A stretch of 64,000 bases of DNA from Coleophoma eucalyptorum (Eukaryota; Ascomycota; Leotiomycetes; Helotiales; Dermateaceae). Below the pieces are notes generated by a model. The model was not told the origin of the DNA, did no database searches, and saw nothing but the letters and a program-made list of their open reading frames with translations. Of this stretch, positions 22,113 through 32,005 are shown piece after piece. The stretch's first letter is position 1. Each line of letters begins with the position of its first letter. Location: assembly GCA_026120035.1 (NCBI GenBank), contig JALRME010000010.1:620001-684000 (forward strand), read 5' to 3'. The position numbers were made by a program, and so were the translations under genes.

Positions 22113-22871
22113 CTACCTCTTCTTACGGACATTGGTGTCCATGTTTTCCAGAACCCGATCTAAAGCCGTAGCGGCCTTCAGTTCGCCCCGTCTAAAAATG
22201 CCATTGTACATATCGGAAAGGAGCATCGTGCTGTTCGCATGTTCTGCTGCAAATCCCACCTCTGCAGAATTGCCCAGCTTCTCTCGACTGACTCTGACAG
22301 CTTCTTCAAGAAGCTCGGTTCCAACCCCAGTGCCCCGGTATCGCATCTTAACGGTCCATGCTCGGATGATGCCTTTGCCTCCTTTGCTGGGGCGTCTCTT
22401 CTTAGGACTGCCTCCGGCGCTGCCGTTTCTCTCCAGTCTGAGAAGGAGTGCGCCAATTAGCTCTTCTCCATATCTTGAACCAATAAAGATATCCTGCTCG
22501 CCGGCCTCGTTTTCCGTAAATTTCCAGGATAACTCCTCGGCCAGATGGATGTATCCGGCTGTGAGTCCCCTAATAGCAACCAAGCCTGCCATCGTTGCTC
22601 CGGCACAAGTCGTAACCAGCATACCTAGGTCACTCGTCCCCTTGTAAAGGTACTTGCTGATAATGGCCAGAACCAAGACGTATGAGGCGATGGTGAAAGG
22701 ATGAAAGATCACAGCTCGAGATGCAGCCTGCCGTTGTTGGGCAATGGAATCAGCAACGAGCTTCAGAGCTGCGACCTTGTCGGATTCTTCGGTCAGAACC
22801 TGCGTCTTGAGAGGAGGCACGCCATCGAGTGGGTTTGTAGAGGCGCTCTCATTTGAGCCGGCGCTCGTCAT
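22113..22871 (-). CDS. Membrane-associated GNAT-type N-acetyltransferase family protein
   Basis: The frame from the ATG at 22871 encodes 252 residues; the open frame continues upstream to 23042 but only from a TTG, so the ATG is chosen. Two adjacent hydrophobic segments (FHPFTIASYVLVLAIISKYL and LGMLVTTCAGATMAGLVAI, residues about 55-105) suggest a membrane hairpin. The C-terminal part holds the acetyl-CoA-binding motif A of GNAT enzymes (VKMRYRGTGVGTELLEEAVR, with the RxxGxG/A core) after the strand IIRAWTVKM. The arrangement, membrane hairpin plus a cytosolic GNAT fold, resembles a group of uncharacterised fungal proteins and loosely NAT8-like enzymes. Substrate is unknown. The C-terminus is basic (NVRKKR). 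Confidence 0.75.
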   Translation of the reverse strand: MTSAGSNESASTNPLDGVPPLKTQVLTEESDKVAALKLVADSIAQQRQAASRAVIFHPFTIASYVLVLAIISKYLYKGTSDLGMLVTTCAGATMAGLVAIRGLTAGYIHLAEELSWKFTENEAGEQDIFIGSRYGEELIGALLLRLERNGSAGGSPKKRRPSKGGKGIIRAWTVKMRYRGTGVGTELLEEAVRVSREKLGNSAEVGFAAEHANSTMLLSDMYNGIFRRGELKAATALDRVLENMDTNVRKKR

Positions 22872-25800
22872 GGTCGCGAGGGAAGATGGCGTAAGAGGTG
22901 GGAGATATTGGGAAGAATAAGGATGGAGTAGGGGCGTTGATGCGTTCGAGTTCAGTGTCGCCGGCGGTAACACAAGATTAGCGCGTAGAAAGGTGAAGAA
23001 AGCTTTGAGCGGTTGGGTCAGCAAGTGCTTTCGAACAAGCAATCGCTATTTAAAACAGTTTGGCTCGTAATGCTTCAGGGGCACACCTCTTAAGAAGCCC
23101 AGAAGATATAGTTGACACTGGAGAAGGGGGGCCTCGCTTGAAGATATTGATGGAGTCGCCAAGGGGAAAAAAAATTGGTAGGTGACAGTGAAAAAGGCTG
23201 AACGACTGCCAATAGCCTCTGGGATGATGCAGCATGGACCGATTTGATTCGAGCAGAGAGTGAGAACGGGGGAATATGGAAAGGCCAACTTACCAGCACT
23301 GGTCTTAAAGCCAGGCACGGCATTCATTCGATCGGTGATATTGCTGTTGCGGCTAACCCGATTTGCATTTGCAAGGCCAATCCTCAAGTCGAGTTCTTTA
23401 ATAGGCATGTGTCTCGGCATAGTCACATATGCCCGCTCTATACGGACAAACTCTGACAGTCGGAAATTGCAAACAAAGTAATGAGTCCGAAGGGAAGTGC
23501 GGAAATGGCATCCCTCCATCAATCCTTATATCTTCAGCCATCCAACGCCTATGATGCCTGCACGTGGAGGTTATTGGCTGAAGATAGTCTCTTATCTTCT
23601 TCACGATGCCAAGGCTCTAACTATCAGTGACAGTCTGTGTGATAGAAAGGGTTGGTTAGGTGATAGAGCATGTGGGTCTAGTCACCGCTTACCATAACAA
23701 ATCCAATCTGACGGACTAGCATCTTTCTGCCACCTCAGGCTCTGGCACCATTGGCCGTGTATCTCTATCAACGCTGAATCGTTGGGGGTGCAAGAAATGT
23801 TGATGGCGTCAGAACTGGAGTCAGAATGCTATACATGTGATGTGATCGCGGCAGCCCCTTATCCATAGGTCGAGAACAAGTGCTTTGTTGAATTTGTTTT
23901 GTGCTATGCATTGGGTGTATGGCTCAGCTGAAATGTCACTCACTACTACCTTACCGAGCCTTCTCTGGGCTGTCTTGTAATCAGTGCTCGAGGTAAGCGT
24001 GATTGGAATCTGCCAGCAGTCATCCCATCCCGTGTTGCTTCATTGCTTTTGGATATGACCACCACTACTCAACTCAGCTATACTCCACGCTCCATCGCCG
24101 CCGGCCTGATCTTTGAGCAACTTCATCACGCCTTCACGACCAAACAAGGCTGCGTGACTCGGCGCGAACCCATCACCCGATCAACTAAAAAAATAAACCC
24201 ATCTGCTAGCCGGTCTCTCGTCCTACGCAGAGCGCGCCCTCTCTGCATGACAAGTCATCTACCAAGAGGAGGCTGCAGTATTTTTTCTCCACAAGTCGTG
24301 CTGCACAATCATCATTTTGAAACATTCATACGGATAGACTGACCAAAGATATTTTGAGAGCAGCGCATGGGAAGCAAGTGTCGTACTTCACTTTCTCTCA
24401 TCCAAAGGCAGTCCTGCTGTTGCTTTTCCTTCATTGTATTCTTCGGCATCCATAAGCATAGCTTTAATCCTAGACAAATCCCTTCGAATGCTCGAAGATG
24501 GCGTGGAAGGGTTTTTATTCAAGGGTTCAAAGGCCTTGGCATGGATAGCTTCGCTTGTTACACATGGCGGTGCTAAGATAAGAGCTTCGTCGTGCCCTAC
24601 GGCTAAGATGTGCAGGTGCATCGTCTGAAGCCGCGTTAACTGACCTTGCATCGCGACGAAACTTAAAGAGCCTAGGTACACAGTATTCCTTGCTCACAAG
24701 AGGAGTATACAACCAGATTAGATCACGAGACCGCTCTGATTTCGTAGGGGCCGGCCTGGGTAAGTAACTTGTACCTGCGCATCCCAAGTGTGGCTATGGT
24801 GTATTGAATACGTCACCTCTGTTGTATTCTGGATACGAAGTCTGTCAAATATTCATCGACCCGATCGTATCACAGAGCGATGCCTTTACACTGCCGGCCT
24901 TGACACTGCCGAAGATGCGGCAGAAAACAACCTGGTTCAAAAGCTTTCGGCGGAGCGAGCGCTTGTCACAATGCGGGCCAAGTATTTCTTCTATCCCGCC
25001 TACGGCTTGTTGTCGGTAACGTCTTTAGAAGACTTCATAAACTTGATAAACTTATAGTGCCTATTACCCTATTAGCTAAAAGTTCTTATCTCTTGGATAA
25101 GGAGATCTGATCTGTGTTGTATAAGGTAGAATTAAGATCTAGGGTATCTATGAGCTACCTTGAGTATTTCTTGTTAGTCTACATTTTGCTAGTCTACACG
25201 TGGTAGAAAGTAAGTTCAAATCTATGAGATAAAATCACCAGAATTTAGGCAGGAGTGAGTATTTTAGTATAGGTTTAAGATAGACTTGATCGTAAATCTA
25301 GATAGGGTTTCTTTGCAACAATCTATACGTACTAGAGTAGCATATGACCATGCGTAGTATATTATCTGGTAGGTGAGAGACCTGCTCAAGAGTTTGAGGG
25401 TTCATACATCGTCCGTTTAACCTCAAGCTGAACATCCAAGGCCTCCTGCCAGGGCTAGATAGAAGGTGTGAGATTGTCGATGTTTAAATTACTCTTTGCC
25501 TCCTTTTGGCTGATAGTGTGACTATTTCCGAAATAAGAAGAGTGATAGGATGGTGGCTAACAAGCATATCTATCAACTGGCCAACACAAGCCCCTAGTTG
25601 TCAGAGCCCTATCTCCTAAGCAGCAACAACATGATTGGCCTAGCTCTCATACGTCGCTCGCCTTGGTTTTTTTGAAAGGTGTAAATCCCTAGCTGTCTAA
25701 GCCCTGTCTGTTAAATAGTAACAACACGGTTGATCCAGTTGCGTTATTTCGCGCTCGCCCTGACTTATTTGTAAAGTCCGAATCGGTAGTCTTCTGCTTG

Positions 25801-27118
25801 CAATCACCTGGGGCTATAAGAACGTGGTTTTTCTTATCAATCTCTTACAATGTGCAGTACTGAAATCCCACTTATCATGCTTACAGTAAAATAAAATATT
25901 AATTATACAAATATGATTAGATGATGCGGCATTCAGAAGGAGAGTAGAAGCAGAGAGAATGGCTCCATACGGTATGCTATCTTGAAGTTCCGTCACTTTT
26001 CTAGAGGATTGAGGATGCTGACTATATCTCCTTCTAGGCCCTTCCCAATACGAACAAGGCGGGAATTTCTACTATGATCAACAGTGCCCAGACTAAGTGG
26101 TAGTGATGTTATCGACTGGTGGATACTATCGCTTAGGCTATGCTTAAGAAATGTTGAATTTTGATTGTTACACGTGGATTGTCATCATATCAACCAGCAG
26201 ATTCCCTGTAGTATATTTATCAATCAATATATTCTCGTGTGTTACTAGTTTACCTATTAGGACCTGGGCAGGCAGACACAGACACACATTTACGACGCTA
26301 GTACCCTATACATTCTTTCCCTTCTTGTAACTACTACTCCTCTCCCTTCGTCAACAATACAAACAGGAATAATAGACATAGTACGCATTAATTCACGGGT
26401 CTATCTTCAATCATGAGCCTAATATGAAAACGTACAATGCGAAACCTTACATGATCAGTATAGTGATATAAGTATTGATACCATATGCTTGCTTCTGGTA
26501 TACCTAGCAGCACTCTGGGTTCTCACCAAGGCAATGTCTCCCTTCTCACTGTCGAATAAAGATTTATAATTCCGAAGAATTCAAAGATCATCCATCATAA
26601 ACCAGTCTCAACGTTCTGAGCCCCTTGAACAAGACAGTAACTTTCGAAAACCAGAATTATATGATACCTCTCTCTGTCCAATGTTAAGGCCCAGTCGCGG
26701 AAATGCCTCGTGTGAGGCTGAGTGCCCTGGGTCCACTATGTACATGCTTATTTCCAAGACAATCGTATTCTCAGGCCGGATAGAGGTTCCCCTGGTGATC
26801 CCGCACGATCGTCGCTTTCGCTTAGACCCAGCGGGTGTGGTATCGAGCAATACGAAAACGAAGCTAAGAGGGAACGAATTAATGAATGCGCAAGCCAATG
26901 ATATATCGAATGGAGAGAGTACGAACCCGAAGACATCACAACAGAATTATGGATTGACGTCTTCCTTGGTGTTGAGTTTCAAAAACTCAAATGTTTTTTT
27001 TGTATATAGATGGCGTCTCACACAGCAGAATTAATTATCATCAACATCCAAAGATTGCCCATACTTCAATTCAACCCACAATAAAACCATATTATCTTAA
27101 AAATCACACAAACTTGCA
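22872..27118. other. Gene-poor AT-rich region, 4.2 kb
   Basis: No gene is supported over the whole stretch. The left part is the GNAT gene promoter. From about 24.8 kb the sequence becomes strongly AT-rich and TA-dinucleotide-rich, with diverged repeats at 25591-25780, consistent with mutated repetitive DNA (RIP-like). The frame at 24388-24681 (minus, 97 codons) has a fairly protein-like composition and could be a gene fragment, but it has no motif and no splice partner. Frames at 23046-23522, 24043-24342 and 24788-25057 are weaker still. No transposase or reverse transcriptase motif was found. Confidence 0.6.
25591..25780. repeat. Diverged two-copy tandem repeat (about 92 bp unit)
   Basis: Segment 25591-25682 and segment 25686-25780 align along their length (both contain CCCTAG.TGTC..AGCCCT.TCT, then AACAACA and CGCTCGCC). 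Many differences are C/T or G/A transitions. It lies in AT-rich gene-poor DNA and is probably a mutated remnant of a repetitive element. Confidence 0.65.
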
Positions 27119-28174
27119 ATGGCCGGCGGCGGACAATATTACGACTATACGCCCTCTTTTACAGCGGCTGTAATCTTCATCGTACTATTTATCCTGATCA
27201 GTGTAGCACATGCGTATCAACTATTACGCACGCGAACATTCTTCTTCATACCATTCGTGATAGGAGGAATCCGTAGGTCATAACCTATCTAGAATCAACA
27301 TATATATCTAATAACAGCCCACAGTCGAAATCATCGGATATGCAGCACGCGCAGTATCTTCAAAGCAAGCCCCCGACTTCAGTCTAGGCCCATATGTTAT
27401 CCAATCCATCCTGCTACTCGTTGCACCAGCTTTGTTCGCTGCTAGCATCTACATGGAACTCGGACGCATTATCCTGCTAGTAGATGGCGAGAGTCTCTCA
27501 GTTATCAGGAAGAAGTGGCTCACCAAGTTCTTCGTTGTCGGAGATATAGCATCATTTCTCCTACAAGGCGGAGGTAAGAACTCCCTAATAACGACCAAGC
27601 ACCGCAAGATCCTAACAAGCCGTGCAAAGGTGGTGGAATTTCCGCCAGCGAGAACAAAAGCACACGAGACCTCGGCCAAAAACTTCTCCTTGTCGGGCTC
27701 TTCATCCAAATCATTTTCTTCGGCTTCTTCATCATCGTCGCCGTCATCTTCCACCGACGGCTCCTCAAAAACCCCACTGCAAAACTCGTCCAATACTCCA
27801 CTTACCTCCCCTGGCTCAAGCACCTCATCACGCTCTATATCGCCGGCGGTCTGATCATGGTCCGATCCATCTTCCGCGCCATCGAGTATATCCAAGGCCG
27901 CGACGGCTATCTCCTCGCGCATGAGATCTTCATCTACCTGCTGGACGCAACACTCATGTTTCTGGTCATGGTGGTTCTGGCCTGGATCCATCCTAGCCAG
28001 CTGCAGGCTCTGCTTACCGGCGGCCCGTTCTTTGTGGGCTGGAAGTGCTCCTATGCGGAGAAGGTTGGTGGGGTTGGCCGCGCCGACTGCGACTTGGAGC
28101 TGATGGGCGAGACCAATACGTATACGGGAGGTGTGAAGAGGAATGTGGAGACCCGGGATTCTCGCAGATCTTAA
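27119..28174 (+). CDS. RTA1-family seven-transmembrane protein (lipid-translocating exporter type)
   Basis: Three exons (27119-27272, 27325-27573, 27630-28174) encode 315 residues. Exon 1 has the RTA1-type start YDYTPSFTAAVIFIVLFILI; exon 2 contains EIIGYAAR and SILLLVAPALFAASIYMELG, with the family's conserved APALFAASIYM core; exon 3 contains ISASENKSTRDLGQKLLLVG, YIAGGLIMVRSIFRAIEYIQ and EIFIYLLDATLM. Seven hydrophobic helices are visible. Introns of 52 and 56 bp have GT donors and AG acceptors. RTA1/Rsb1 proteins sit in the plasma membrane and confer resistance to 7-aminocholesterol or long-chain bases. The next gene downstream is on the opposite strand and unrelated. The assignment to the family is firm; the ligand is not known. 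Confidence 0.93.
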
Positions 28175-29334
28175 GCCTCTCCTTCTGGGTGGTAATGCAG
28201 GAGTCAGAGCGTGTTCGGCCATTCAGTCGGTACGGGACTCTAGTTCTGCTCACTTCTTGTGTTGTCTGTTATCCTGGGAGTTGTCCTCTGGATTGCTGTA
28301 CTCGGTTTCCTCGCTAGGAAGAGTGATAGAGAGAGAGTATGTGTGTGTGTGTGAGTGAGTGTATGCCACCACTAGTTAGATTTACTTATTTCTTTGGCTT
28401 GCTTAATGAGTGGATGGGATGAGGATATTTTTCAGAAGGAAAGCTAAGAGGGATACTATGCAAGGGTGCGACTGCTTTTAAATTGTTGTAAGGACCATAG
28501 ATAGTAGAATATATGTGTAGTATCACTACCACATAGACCGCAAGCGTTGTCGGGACTTGACAATCGTTTAAAGGTTAAGGTACTTCCCAACCAGTCTGTA
28601 TGTCTCTTATACGTCCTACGTAAGCTGCTCAACGGCTAAAGACTAGACGTGGCATAGGTTCTATAAAACAATTTGAGTCAGTCGGTCTGAAGAAAAAAAC
28701 AAGGGTAAAAACACAAGTATTGGCAAGAAAAGGTATTCAAGTATTATAGATGAATGGAAATCTACTCTACTGTACTGGCCTACTCCACTATCTCTATGTC
28801 TATTCAACCTGATCGGTTGCTATATATTCTATATCCTACTCGTTCTCTCTGAGTATTCTAAAAATCACACGATTTTTCAACATCGCTGTTTATGTTGGAT
28901 CTGGACGTGATGCCAAGTCCGTAAATGGAATTACTTTTCGCGGCTGATATCACCGCTTTCCTGGGTGGGGGGCAGCTTGATGATATGTATGCGCTTCTAG
29001 ATAAAATGGTATCGACTATTCCACCGTAAGTCATTTAGGATGAATAAATGGCGCTGCGCCTCCCTTTTCACCGATGCATGGTTGTTTGTACAAGGCTCCT
29101 GGGGGTCGCTTGTGATCTAATTATTTGACTCGCTTGACCTCGAGTACTGTGTCTGCGCCCTTGTACTAGAGTCTATGTCAATTTTCGTTCTAGACTCGTG
29201 AAAACCTTGAATTGTACCTTTTCAATATTGACTCTGATAGACCGCCCGTTTATTCTCTTGCAGATTTGAGGCCAGCTCAAGGAGCGCAACGCAGCCAATT
29301 TTTTTGAAGCCCTAATTGATTGGTCTGTGCAAGC
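28175..29334. other. Intergenic region, 1.2 kb
   Basis: It separates two convergent genes. A GT-rich microsatellite (about 28341-28352, then GAGTGAGTGT) lies just 3' of the RTA1-type gene. The remainder is AT-rich, and no coding frame with a motif was found. Confidence 0.55.
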
Positions 29335-30138
29335 TCAACCAATCATCCTCCAATGGCTCAAAGGCGCATGCTTCGGAGTTGGCGCACCCCGGCCCATCCT
29401 CAAAACACCTTCCAGATACGCTCTATACTTCGACGAAGCCGTAACCATATAACTGCCCATAAGGACATCGACATGCTTGCAGCCACGAATGGTAAGCAGC
29501 GGGTTCACCAAGGCTCTAATGGCGGGCTCTGAGCCAGTCGGACACATGATATCAACATGCAGTTTGTCCAAGGTATAGCAAGATGCGATCAGGGCGCACG
29601 CCATGTCCATGACATCCATCAGGCTCAGGGTCTGCGCCTGCCACATGCCAGGCTCCTTCGCAACCGTCTTTGGGACTAGGCGACGGTAGTCTTTGTCCGT
29701 AGCTGAGCCGTCAACGCAGACGCTCAGGGCGAGATGGCGGACGTGATGCAGCATGTCCCACCGCACGTTGCGAATCAGCTTGTTGTTCATCGGCGCGCTG
29801 AGCCAGCGTCCTTGCGCAATTGAGAGCTCAAAGGGCCGCTCTGCCTCGCCGTGTACGTCGCTTGTCTCCCAGCGATCGGTGGCGGCGCGCAGGATCAGGG
29901 AGAAGTCGTTGCTGCGGTAGAGATAGGGCAGCGCTTCTTCGTAGATGGTGTGGTTCGTACACAGCAGTCCTAATACACTCGCATCGGAGGTGTGAGGGTG
30001 GTAGAACATGCTCGTTGCAGAGCTGGCGGGCTTGGAAGAATAGATGGGGCCAATGTAGAGAGCGTGTTCGTAGATATTCGTGCGGATCTCGAACGGCAGA
30101 TCGCCGAGCTTCCCCAGAATCGAAGATGCGGGTTCCAT
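29335..30138 (-). CDS. Hypothetical protein with N-terminal F-box/2EXR-like motif
   Basis: The single-exon frame from the ATG at 30138 (an upstream GTG is also open) encodes 267 residues. Near the N-terminus, LGDLPFEIRTNIYEHAL resembles the LPxEIRxxIYxxAL pattern of F-box-like and 2EXR domains that are abundant in filamentous fungi. The following region has LLCTNHTIYEEALPYLYRSN, which also fits this group (relatives often read CKQIYxEAxPxLY). The C-terminal half is a plain alpha/beta sequence without recognised residues. Such proteins are mostly uncharacterised; a few act as ubiquitin-ligase adaptors, which I cannot infer here. Confidence 0.8.
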   Translation of the reverse strand: MEPASSILGKLGDLPFEIRTNIYEHALYIGPIYSSKPASSATSMFYHPHTSDASVLGLLCTNHTIYEEALPYLYRSNDFSLILRAATDRWETSDVHGEAERPFELSIAQGRWLSAPMNNKLIRNVRWDMLHHVRHLALSVCVDGSATDKDYRRLVPKTVAKEPGMWQAQTLSLMDVMDMACALIASCYTLDKLHVDIMCPTGSEPAIRALVNPLLTIRGCKHVDVLMGSYMVTASSKYRAYLEGVLRMGRGAPTPKHAPLSHWRMIG

Positions 30139-32005
30139 GGTCACCGCGAGGGAGCTGTAATGATGGGATTAAGATGCGAAAGTAATAGAATATAATGTGT
30201 TCCTCTAACAGCAAAAGCAATTGTGCCAGATATTCCCCAGATGTATATTTGTTGAGTTTTGAAACCTAGCGTCGGCCGATCATTCTTCTGGCAGCAGAGA
30301 AGTGCTGGTTGCTATTGCTGTTGCGAGCAGTTAGCGTCGGCGTCTGGAATGTGCCACTCCAGAAACATCCCTCAGTGAGAATGGGATTTTGGGTTTTGGA
30401 ATGCGACGATCTCAGGGTCCGAACGGACTCACTTCGTATTGGTAACTTTCTTGGTAGGTGTACCTGGCCACTAAGCGAGGACAGCCGTTGTATAGTTGTA
30501 TACACTGGATAAGAGACAGGGGAATGGGCATAGCCTGGCAGTGTAAAAGACGGTGGATTTCAACTGGTATGCAGTAGAACAACAAGAAGTCTAAGGGGAC
30601 AATGAGGACAAGAAGCACAATAAGAACAATGAGTGGTGGGGTGGGACGAAATGAAATGAAATGGGGATGGGAGCATGGGAGAGAGTAGAATGCGATCTGG
30701 ATGCCGACGCCCTTGCGATTCAGGGTCCAGCACTAAAGCCCCTTAACCCTTTCGCCCTTATCCCTTATCCCTTATCGGAAAATCAGCCCACTTTTCCCCA
30801 TGGCTGCGCATGAAGGTGGACCCTTGGGCCTTCTGGACCCTGCAGCCCTTTTCTGACTGGTGTCTTCCCATGTTTCCGGCGATGGAGTCCTCTCCCCGAA
30901 AGCCTTCATCTTTATTTCCGGCACGAGCACCACTACTTTGTACTGCAAGTGTCGGTTTTCCGGGTTGTCAAAGAGTTGAACGTCCACTAATCAATCACTT
31001 TGTTAAGCAGATGCCGTGTTGTTGTCTGGAAAACAGCTGTGGCTTATGTCTTGGAGTCGCGCACAACCGGCTTTTTATGGTTGAGGGGGGTTGTGCACTC
31101 ATGGCCTGGCTATTTTCAGCGTGTCGTGTGAACCCATTCTCACCACAGATGTACTCTGGTCTAGAAGCGCGTTGTGTTGTCGTCTTACTCAGCAACGTAC
31201 ATCAACGCCGAGATAGCCGTTAGCCATGAAATCAATGTTCTAACCAATTGAACTATCCTGGCTTTATATAGAAAATGAAAAATAAAAGGAAAATAAAATA
31301 AAATGTGAAAACCAAGAGTAAAAGAGCTTGTCGTTGAAGTCACCGTTGAGATGGACTTCATGAGTGTAATGCCTTGGTGATCTCCCATAACTTCGAAAGG
31401 CCCTGTCTCAGCCCAACTCTACTATTGTACTCTAATATAAAACTCGTTGCTGTATCTCCAAGCAAAAGCTATTGGCCGTGATTTGCAGCTTTCATTCTAG
31501 TCTGGCGATCTACTGATCTCGGGTGAGGTATCAAAAATGAACCCGCAGCCCCAGGCAATTAAAGTAAGCAACTGCTGGATGACGGATTTCAAGAGCTGAT
31601 AATTGAAGAGTAAGGACCTCAGCTCATGATAAGATGGTGTACGTCTTTTGTTAGCAACGCAATCCAAGTCTCAATAAAGGCTTGCACTGCCGTTCTTGGC
31701 TGCGTTAGATAGTAGAGCGCTGATTTCCAGCTCCATACACATACGTACATCGGTAAGCTTACAATTCAGCCAGATTTCAGGACTGGCAACGTCAATTATG
31801 CCAACACTACAGAGCCATGACCTTTGCAATTGAAGACAGCATTAGCTGGCTATGCATGGAACGCCTTGTTCAGCTTCTCATAGATAAGAACCTTGTGCCG
31901 AAGACCCCAAAAGGCAATTATCACGTTTTCAAGGCTTAGTGACCCGCATGCCGTATTGGAGTGACAATATTGTAAAAAGAGACATCTCAAATTGTTGCAT
32001 TTGCA
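30139..32005. other. Intergenic region, 1.9 kb
   Basis: It holds the promoter of the F-box-like gene and the 3' flank of the Hsp70-like gene. A short direct repeat of CCCTTAT lies at about 30752-30776. A tRNA-like fragment at about 31200-31262 is described separately. Frames at 30810-31223 and 30266-30618 have no motif. Confidence 0.55.
31200..31262 (-). pseudogene. Possible tRNA 5'-half remnant (CAT anticodon-like)
   Basis: Read on the minus strand from 31262, a GCCAGGA acceptor-like start is followed by TAGTTCAATTGGTTAGAAC, which folds as a normal D-arm (GTTC/GAAC) and matches the Pol III A box. Then come TTGAT and a loop with TTCATGG, resembling a Met-type anticodon loop. The anticodon stem does not close well, there is no GGTTCGANNCC B box, and no TCCTGGC to close the acceptor stem. 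It therefore looks like a truncated tRNA or tRNA-derived fragment. An accidental match is possible. Confidence 0.3.

Noticed and set aside
23046..23522. A 158-codon minus-strand frame upstream of the GNAT gene.
   Set aside because: No motif, no link by in-phase splice sites to the GNAT exon that would add conserved residues; likely 5' flank.
24388..24681. A 97-codon minus-strand frame with protein-like composition in the gene-poor block.
   Set aside because: No recognised domain and flanking AT-rich DNA; mentioned in the region entry only as a possible fragment.
24790..25060. A plus-strand 89-codon frame as a gene remnant.
   Set aside because: No similarity to a known family was recognised and the frame merges into TA-rich DNA.
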